DNA of 12,500 nucleotides. Source: Neocallimastix lanati (nom. inval.) (Eukaryota; Neocallimastigomycota; Neocallimastigomycetes; Neocallimastigales; Neocallimastigaceae). Numbering within the stretch: position 1 is the stretch's first letter; the number at the start of each line of letters is the position of its first letter. The stretch lies in the NCBI GenBank assembly GCA_016946835.1, contig JACVTC010000005.1, positions 2,120,001 through 2,132,500 of the forward strand. Direction: 5' to 3'. A program made the translations under genes and the position numbers. Under the pieces are notes generated by a model that was not told where the DNA came from, did not search any database, and worked only from the letters and a program-made list of their open reading frames with translations. Shown piece by piece: positions 7,311 through 12,500 of this stretch.

Positions 7311-7384
7311 ACATTTTTTTATTTGAAATGTTTTAGTATTACACAAAAAAAAAATAATACTACAACATTTCAAATAAAAAATGT
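7311..7384. repeat. Long near-perfect hairpin, 30-bp arms
   Basis: The left arm 7311-7341 (ACATTTTTTTATTTGAAATG, then TTTTAGTATTA) is the reverse complement of the right arm 7355-7384, apart from one single-base bulge in the T-run and one T-C mismatch. This gives about 29 pairs around a 13-base A-rich loop. It starts 67 bases beyond the LTR-like island. A small frame (7266-7448) crosses it, but its coding pattern is explained by the palindrome. It could be a foldback element, the precursor of a small RNA, or a cruciform-forming site. Confidence 0.7.
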
Positions 7385-8928
7385 AAAGTGTAACATAAAT
7401 AAAAATATAAATAATAATAAAAAGTTAAAACAAAATAAATATGGATAAAGTTTTATATGAATAATTAAATGATTATACCATATACTTTTTATTATATTAA
7501 CATGTTAAAACTAATACTAAACAATTATTTATGAAGGTTTATTTTAATATTTATTTTAAGTATTTATATAAGATTTATATAAATTAATTATATATAGATA
7601 AATATCTATAAATATAAATATTTAAAAAAGTTTTTTATTATTATTCTTAACTCTTTTTAAATTACTATAATTAATTGGAAAAAAAAAACGAACTTTTTTA
7701 ATATTTTATTTGTTTTTAACTTTTTAATATAAATTAATTAAATTTAAATTAAAATATGATACAAATAATAATATTATTATTTAATATTATTTTAAAGTTA
7801 ATTTATATTTATTTATTTATTTTTACTATATTTATTTTTAATATTTTCATATTTTTTGTATATTAAAATTATAAATTAATATCGTTTTTTTTTTTTTTTT
7901 TTAAAAATAAAGTTATTATATAATATATATAATATATATAATTTTTCCTTATCTTTTTTATTATTATTATTACTATTATTAATAAGAATAAAAATAATAA
8001 TGAAATACCTTTTTTATATACATTTATATATATATTATATTTTAAGGAATTTTAAGAAAAATAAAAAGTTATTTTTCTATTCCTAACTGTCAAAAGTAAT
8101 ATTTGATAATATAGAAATTATTTTTATAAGAATATCACTTAATTTTTAGTTTCCTTTTTTTTATAATTAAAATTATAATGAATTTAAAATAGCTTATTAT
8201 ATATTTATTTAATTTAATAACATTTATTATATCGCTATACATTTTTTTTTTTAATTATTTTAAATTATGATTATTCCCTAATAATTATTAAATTTTATTA
8301 TTATTATTATTATTTTTTTTTAGTTTAGTTTTGGTTTATATATAAAAGATAATACAATAAATGTACATATATGTTATTTATATCTGATGATTCATTTATT
8401 ATCTTTATTAAAGAAAAAAAGTATAAATGTATTAAAAAAGTTTTTATTTATTTATTTATTAATATTTAAAATAGAGTTAAAAGGCATCCAAATACTATAA
8501 AAGTTATTGCATTATATATATATATATAGTGTATGCTTGCATATATAATTTATACATATAAATTGTCTTTTTTTTTTTTTTATTTTACTTTTTTTTTTTA
8601 TTATTATTTTATTTTTATTTTAATTTTTATTTTAATTTTATTTCTTACTTTAATTTTATAATTGAGTAATATTTTGTCAATTTATAAAAAAATATTTATT
8701 AATTAAAGATGAACGTATATAAAAAAATAAATTACTCAATATTAAAAAGTAAAATAATATGTATATTATTTTTTTTCTTTCTTTTTTATTTGTATACACT
8801 TAAAAAAAGATATGTTATGATCGTCATATCACATATGTATTTAATAATTAATATAATAGTTATTTACTATTGTTATTTATTAAAGGATGAAAATAAAATA
8901 AAATATAATAAAATAAAATAAAATTTAA
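7385..8928. other. Gene-free AT desert
   Basis: A/T-rich throughout with TA runs and T homopolymers. The only frame of any length (8709-8921, + strand, 70 codons) is hydrophobic Ile/Leu/Phe/Tyr/Lys sequence of the kind random AT-rich DNA produces, so I do not call it. I see no RNA gene or repeat with clear boundaries. Confidence 0.55.
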
Positions 8929-9120
8929 TTAAAATAACTTTTTACTCATTTTATCGTAGATAGTGTTAATAATATTATTTTCATTTTCAGAAGTTATGTA
9001 ATAGAGATTAGCAATCCAAATACTACTTTTAAAATACTCTTAATATTACTTTTACTGTATTACTAAAATGTATTCATCTTTTTCTATTCCACCGATTCTT
9101 TTGTTTCTTTTCAATTTATA
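8929..9120 (-). pseudogene. Possible decayed coding relic (unidentified)
   Basis: Read on the minus strand in one frame from 9120, the sequence gives KRNKRIGGIEKDEYILVIQ, then three stops in seven codons, then a 35-codon open stretch that includes IWIANLYYITSENENNI and ends KKLF-TAA (stop at 8931-8929). Composition is less A/T-monotonous than its surroundings, and the residues (W, G, D, E, S) are not those of random AT DNA. I do not recognise the family. A relic transposase is conceivable from the IGG..E.DE segment, but that is speculation. Confidence 0.22.
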
Positions 9121-10585
9121 GAGTTAAATAAATAGTTAAATAACTTTAATTTTAATTAACTGTTTTACAGTTATTTTTTTTTTTTAAAGTTTAATTCTAT
9201 GTAAAAAAAAAAAAAAAAAAAAAAAAGTACTCTGAAACTTTTAATTAATTAATTCATTGATATTTTTGGAATATATGTAGATTTTTAGGTTTAAGGTAAC
9301 ATGAATAATTTTATTTGTTATAATTTAATTTATTTGTTTTACATGGTTATTAAACTGATATTAATGGATTAAATGTTAATTTTTAATTTTTTTTTATTAA
9401 AATTTTAATATATATAAATAAATTAATATATCTAAGTAAATAAATAAAATAATAAATTAATTTATGTAAATATAAATAAATAAATAAATAAATAAAATGA
9501 TAAATAAATTTATATTAAAATATGACTTTTTTTTTTATAATAAATAGACCATTTTAATTATTAATATTATAATAAAAAAAAAATAATTGAAAGATAAAAA
9601 TAATAAAAATAATTAACATAATTTTTTCTATTATTAATATTATTATATTAATATCAAAAAATAAAAATATATTTATTTTTTATAATACTAAACTTTTAAA
9701 TTAAAACGTATATTCTTTAAAATTTAATATATAAAATACTATTTATTTTTCATTTTTATCCTTTAACCCATTTGCTATAGATTCATTTGTATTTATAAAT
9801 AATATATATATATATATTTTTTTTTAAAATTTTGTTTGTTTTGTTATTATTTTAACATTTTGGCTAAAAATATATATATATATTTTACATATATATTACG
9901 AATACTTTAAAAAGTTTTTTTTCTTTTTTTTTTTAAAGTATTCATTTCAAACATTTTTAAAGTAGTATATTAAATATGAAAAAAAAAATTCTTTTTAATT
10001 ATAAAATTTTTTTAATTAATATTAATTAAGGTTCGAATTTGTTTTAAATTATTTATTAAAACAACAAAAAAAAAAAAATTTTTTTTTATTTTCAAATTAA
10101 AACTAAATATATTATTATTTTAATAGAAAATCCAATTATACCAATAATATTTAATCTAAATTTCATTGAGAATTAAATATAAATAAATAGAAAAAGTTCT
10201 CTTTTTTTTTAAAAAGTTTTTTTTATTTATTATAAATAATTTAATATAAAATTTAAAAACAAAAAAAAAAAAAAATATATATATATATGAAATAATAAAA
10301 TAAAATTAGAATAAATAAATATATATATTTTGTAAATAAATTTTATTAAATTGAAAAAATTATCCAATTTAATGTATATATTTTTTTTTCCATTTATTAA
10401 TTTATTGTTGGAATTTTTAAAGAAAAAAAAATCAAAAAATATATATATTTTAAAATAAAATAAAATAAAATAAACATCAAATAAAATAAAGTAAAATAAT
10501 ATAATATAGTAAAACATTTAAAACAATAGAAAAAAAAAAATTAGATAAATTAAAAATAAAATAAAATAATAAAAAAAAATACAAA
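9121..10585. other. Gene-free AT desert and upstream region of the second gene
   Basis: No credible gene is present. The minus-strand frame at 10230-10517 is Ile/Phe/Tyr/Lys-only sequence typical of AT-rich noise. The last 150 bases before 10586 are A-rich and would hold the promoter and 5' leader of the second gene. TATA-like words are too frequent to single one out. One clean hairpin (9900-9943) is listed separately. Confidence 0.55.
9900..9943. repeat. Perfect 14-bp hairpin
   Basis: GAATACTTTAAAAA (9900-9913) and TTTTTAAAGTATTC (9930-9943) are perfect complements around a 16-base T-rich loop. The terminal GAATAC/GTATTC part is not simple sequence, so chance formation is less likely. No function is apparent. 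Confidence 0.5.
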
Positions 10586-12064
10586 ATGGCTGATGAAGAA
10601 AGAAATAGAATATTAAGAGAACAAGAAGAAATCAGAAGACAAAATGAACGAGCTAAAGAACGTGATGAACAATTAGCTAGAGATGCAATGAATAAGGCTA
10701 TTGATCTTCAAAATCAACAAAAAGGAATGGAACAAAATCATCAACAAAATCAACAAAACAACAATTCCAATGGTAATAATAACAATTACAAACCCGCAAA
10801 AGCCCTTCCAACTCCTCCAACTCCCCCCTCTCCTGAAATTCCTTCTTCTACGAAGACTACTAAAAGTAATAAAAAAAAAGATAATAGTAATAATGAGAAA
10901 AAAACTTTTACTAATCCTAATGTTAATAATAATATAGACGTTCCTGAAGTTGCTCCTGTGGAACCTAAGAATGTACAAACTACAACAGAAGCTGTTAATA
11001 ATGCTCTTCCAACCACTGCTCCAGCATCTACTCCAGTCAATAATAATCCAGATTTAGCTCTTGAAGCTACCGCTAGAAAGACTGATGATAATATCAATAA
11101 TATAGTTCCTGGAAGTAGTAAGGATAATACTGGAATATCAACATTTGGATTAGTTGCTCTTGTTGCTGTTGCTGTTATTTGCTGTACATTCTTTATTTTA
11201 AGAAAGAGAAGAAGAAATAGAGAAAATGAAAAGATGTTTGAAGATTATCATCAAACTCAAGAACCAGATGATAAAATTGAAATTGTAAGTGAGGCTGAAC
11301 CAAATGACAGTACCAAAACTAATAATAATTATAATGAATATGCTAATGCCTATGGTAATAATGCAGCTGAAGCTAATTATGATTACTCTTCTGCTACACC
11401 AAATTATTATCCACCAGTTAATACTGTTTACACTTCACCATTTAATACAGTTGAAGATGTAAGCTATCAATATGGAAATAATCCTGATCAAAGTCTTTAT
11501 AAAGACTATGATCACTATGATCAATATAATGAAACTTATAATCAACTTTGTAATCAACAATATAATCAACAAAATAATCAACCTTACCAATATCCAATTA
11601 ATAATGGTATTGTTGATGCTGCTGCTATTGTTGTTGCACCAACTCAACCTGTTGAAGTTGAATCTTCAAATGGTAACCCTACTTCCACTCAAATTCCAGT
11701 CACAAATGTTGTTACTCCAGTTGCTGAAGGTACAACAGCTGTTGTTGCTGAAGTTCAACAAAATCAAAACACTACTACTAATACTACTAATACTAATTCT
11801 ACCAATGCCAATGGTAATACACCTTCTCCTTCTTCATCATCTTCTTCTGCAAACCCAACAGAAAAACAACTTGCTAATGATGTTGATTCATCAAAGGCAC
11901 AAGTTAAAAATGAAGTTACCCCCAATGAAAATCCATTTACTAATGATAATCCTTTTGGAGATGAAAATGCTACCAACGTACCAGTTAAATCCAAAAAGGG
12001 TAAAGAAGTATGTAATGATGATGACGTTAATAGAGAATACTCTTTCATTACCAAAGAAAACTAA
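10586..12064 (+). CDS. Unrecognised single-pass membrane protein with N-terminal charged helix and Asn/Gln/Tyr-rich tail carrying NPF motifs
   Basis: 492 residues, no family recognised. Residues 1-45 (MADEERNRILREQEEIRRQN and on) are Glu/Arg/Gln-rich with heptad-like spacing, a likely coiled coil. Residues 46-68 are Gln/Asn-rich and 75-86 proline-rich (PTPPTPPSPEIP, an SH3-ligand-like stretch). 87-185 is low-complexity Asn/Lys/Pro/Thr. One membrane helix (about 186-205, TFGLVALVAVAVICCTFFIL) is followed by RKRRRNR, so the C-terminal side should be cytosolic. The 287-residue tail is acidic, then Tyr/Asn-rich (about 245-335), then Thr/Asn/Ser-rich. It ends with two NPF motifs (449-451, 455-457), known ligands of EH-domain endocytic adaptors, and YSFI (485-488), which fits the YxxPhi sorting signal. 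No signal peptide precedes the helix, although basic-side topology would place the N-terminus outside. The ATG at 10586 is first in frame with good context (ACAAAATGGC). An upstream signal-peptide exon cannot be excluded, but I see none. Confidence 0.9.
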   Translation: MADEERNRILREQEEIRRQNERAKERDEQLARDAMNKAIDLQNQQKGMEQNHQQNQQNNNSNGNNNNYKPAKALPTPPTPPSPEIPSSTKTTKSNKKKDNSNNEKKTFTNPNVNNNIDVPEVAPVEPKNVQTTTEAVNNALPTTAPASTPVNNNPDLALEATARKTDDNINNIVPGSSKDNTGISTFGLVALVAVAVICCTFFILRKRRRNRENEKMFEDYHQTQEPDDKIEIVSEAEPNDSTKTNNNYNEYANAYGNNAAEANYDYSSATPNYYPPVNTVYTSPFNTVEDVSYQYGNNPDQSLYKDYDHYDQYNETYNQLCNQQYNQQNNQPYQYPINNGIVDAAAIVVAPTQPVEVESSNGNPTSTQIPVTNVVTPVAEGTTAVVAEVQQNQNTTTNTTNTNSTNANGNTPSPSSSSSSANPTEKQLANDVDSSKAQVKNEVTPNENPFTNDNPFGDENATNVPVKSKKGKEVCNDDDVNREYSFITKEN

Positions 12065-12500
12065 AATAAATAAATAATAAAAAAAAAAAAAAAACAAAAA
12101 AAAAAAAAAAAAAAAAAAAACAGAAAAAAAAAATTAAATTAAATTAAATTGCATAATATATATATATATTTAAATAAAATTAAAAAAAAAAAAGAAAAAT
12201 AGAATAAAATAAAATAATAATAGTTAAATATAGTTTTTGCATAAATTTTTTTATAAGTAAGACTATATTTTATTTTTTATTTTTATTAATAATAAAAATT
12301 AAAAAAAAAAAAAAAAAAAAAAAAAGGAAATAAAAAAAAATTTATAAAAATTAATATATATATTTCCTTTAAAAAAAATTCAATATTTAATTACAATTAA
12401 AAAAAAAAAAAAAAAAAAAAAAGATAAAATAATAATAATCTCATTAATAACAAATTTGTTTTTTTTTCTTCACCTTTATAAAAAATAATAATAGTAATAA
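12065..12500. other. AT-rich downstream region
   Basis: A-runs up to about 27 bases, TA runs and AATTA words. No gene or RNA is visible. The first part (AATAAATAAATAATAAAA just after the stop) is the likely 3' UTR and polyadenylation zone of the second gene; the exact signal cannot be chosen. Confidence 0.55.

Noticed and set aside
7266-7448. 60-codon plus-strand frame
   Set aside because: Its core is the 7311-7384 palindrome and the rest is Lys/Asn from A-rich DNA.
8709-8921. 70-codon plus-strand frame with hydrophobic stretches, possible small membrane protein
   Set aside because: It consists almost only of residues with A/T codons, has no leader context and ends in AAAT-like simple sequence. 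I see nothing that separates it from AT-rich noise.
10029-10040. GGTTCGAATTTG, a B-box-like word
   Set aside because: It matches only the first part of the B box, and no A box or clover-leaf can be found upstream in the A/T DNA.
11472-12077. 201-codon plus-strand frame overlapping the second gene
   Set aside because: It is an Ile/Leu/Met-rich shadow in another frame of a gene whose own frame is clearly structured.

Overview
The window looks like nuclear DNA of a very AT-rich eukaryote, most likely an anaerobic gut fungus (Neocallimastigomycota). The non-coding DNA is almost pure A/T, full of A and T homopolymers and AAAT microsatellites. The two real genes appear intronless and encode proteins with long Asn/Gln-rich tracts, and there are no bacterial gene signals. 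A dictyostelid is the main alternative, because it shares the AT bias, poly-Asn/Gln tracts and discoidin-type domains. The kilobases of gene-poor DNA between the two genes fit an anaerobic fungus better. This assignment is inference, as no marker gene is present.

Layout. 1-279 is AT-rich leader. 280-1875 (+) encodes a secreted/surface protein with a signal peptide, an F5/8 type C (discoidin, CBM32-like) domain, one membrane helix and a Gln/Asn-rich tail ending in PPEY. 1876-10585 holds no convincing intact gene. Inside this desert are islands of different composition: a decayed coding relic (4040-4448); a tRNA-headed SINE-like element on the minus strand (4479-4848) with a candidate 9-bp target duplication; a 244-bp TG...CA island that looks like a solo LTR or MITE (7001-7244); a 30-bp-arm hairpin (7311-7384); and several shorter clean inverted repeats (2276-2330, 3054-3080, 5329-5377, 5871-5932, 9900-9943). 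A possible second coding relic lies on the minus strand at 8929-9120. Two long AAAT arrays sit at 6351-6420 and 6739-6893. 10586-12064 (+) encodes a second single-pass membrane protein with an N-terminal charged helix and a long Asn/Gln/Tyr-rich tail carrying two NPF motifs and a C-terminal YSFI. 12065-12500 is AT-rich trailer.

How the genes may relate. They are about 8.7 kb apart and share no recognisable homology, so nothing shows a shared pathway. They do share a design: one membrane helix, a basic stop-transfer cluster, a long low-complexity cytosolic tail, and short linear motifs of the endocytic/ubiquitin machinery (PPxY in the first, NPF and YxxPhi in the second). The first is a plausible glycan-binding surface receptor or adhesin. 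The second is an unrecognised membrane protein whose topology is puzzling because it lacks a signal peptide. The most novel material is the mobile or structured DNA in the desert, especially the SINE-like element and the structured island with its neighbouring hairpin.
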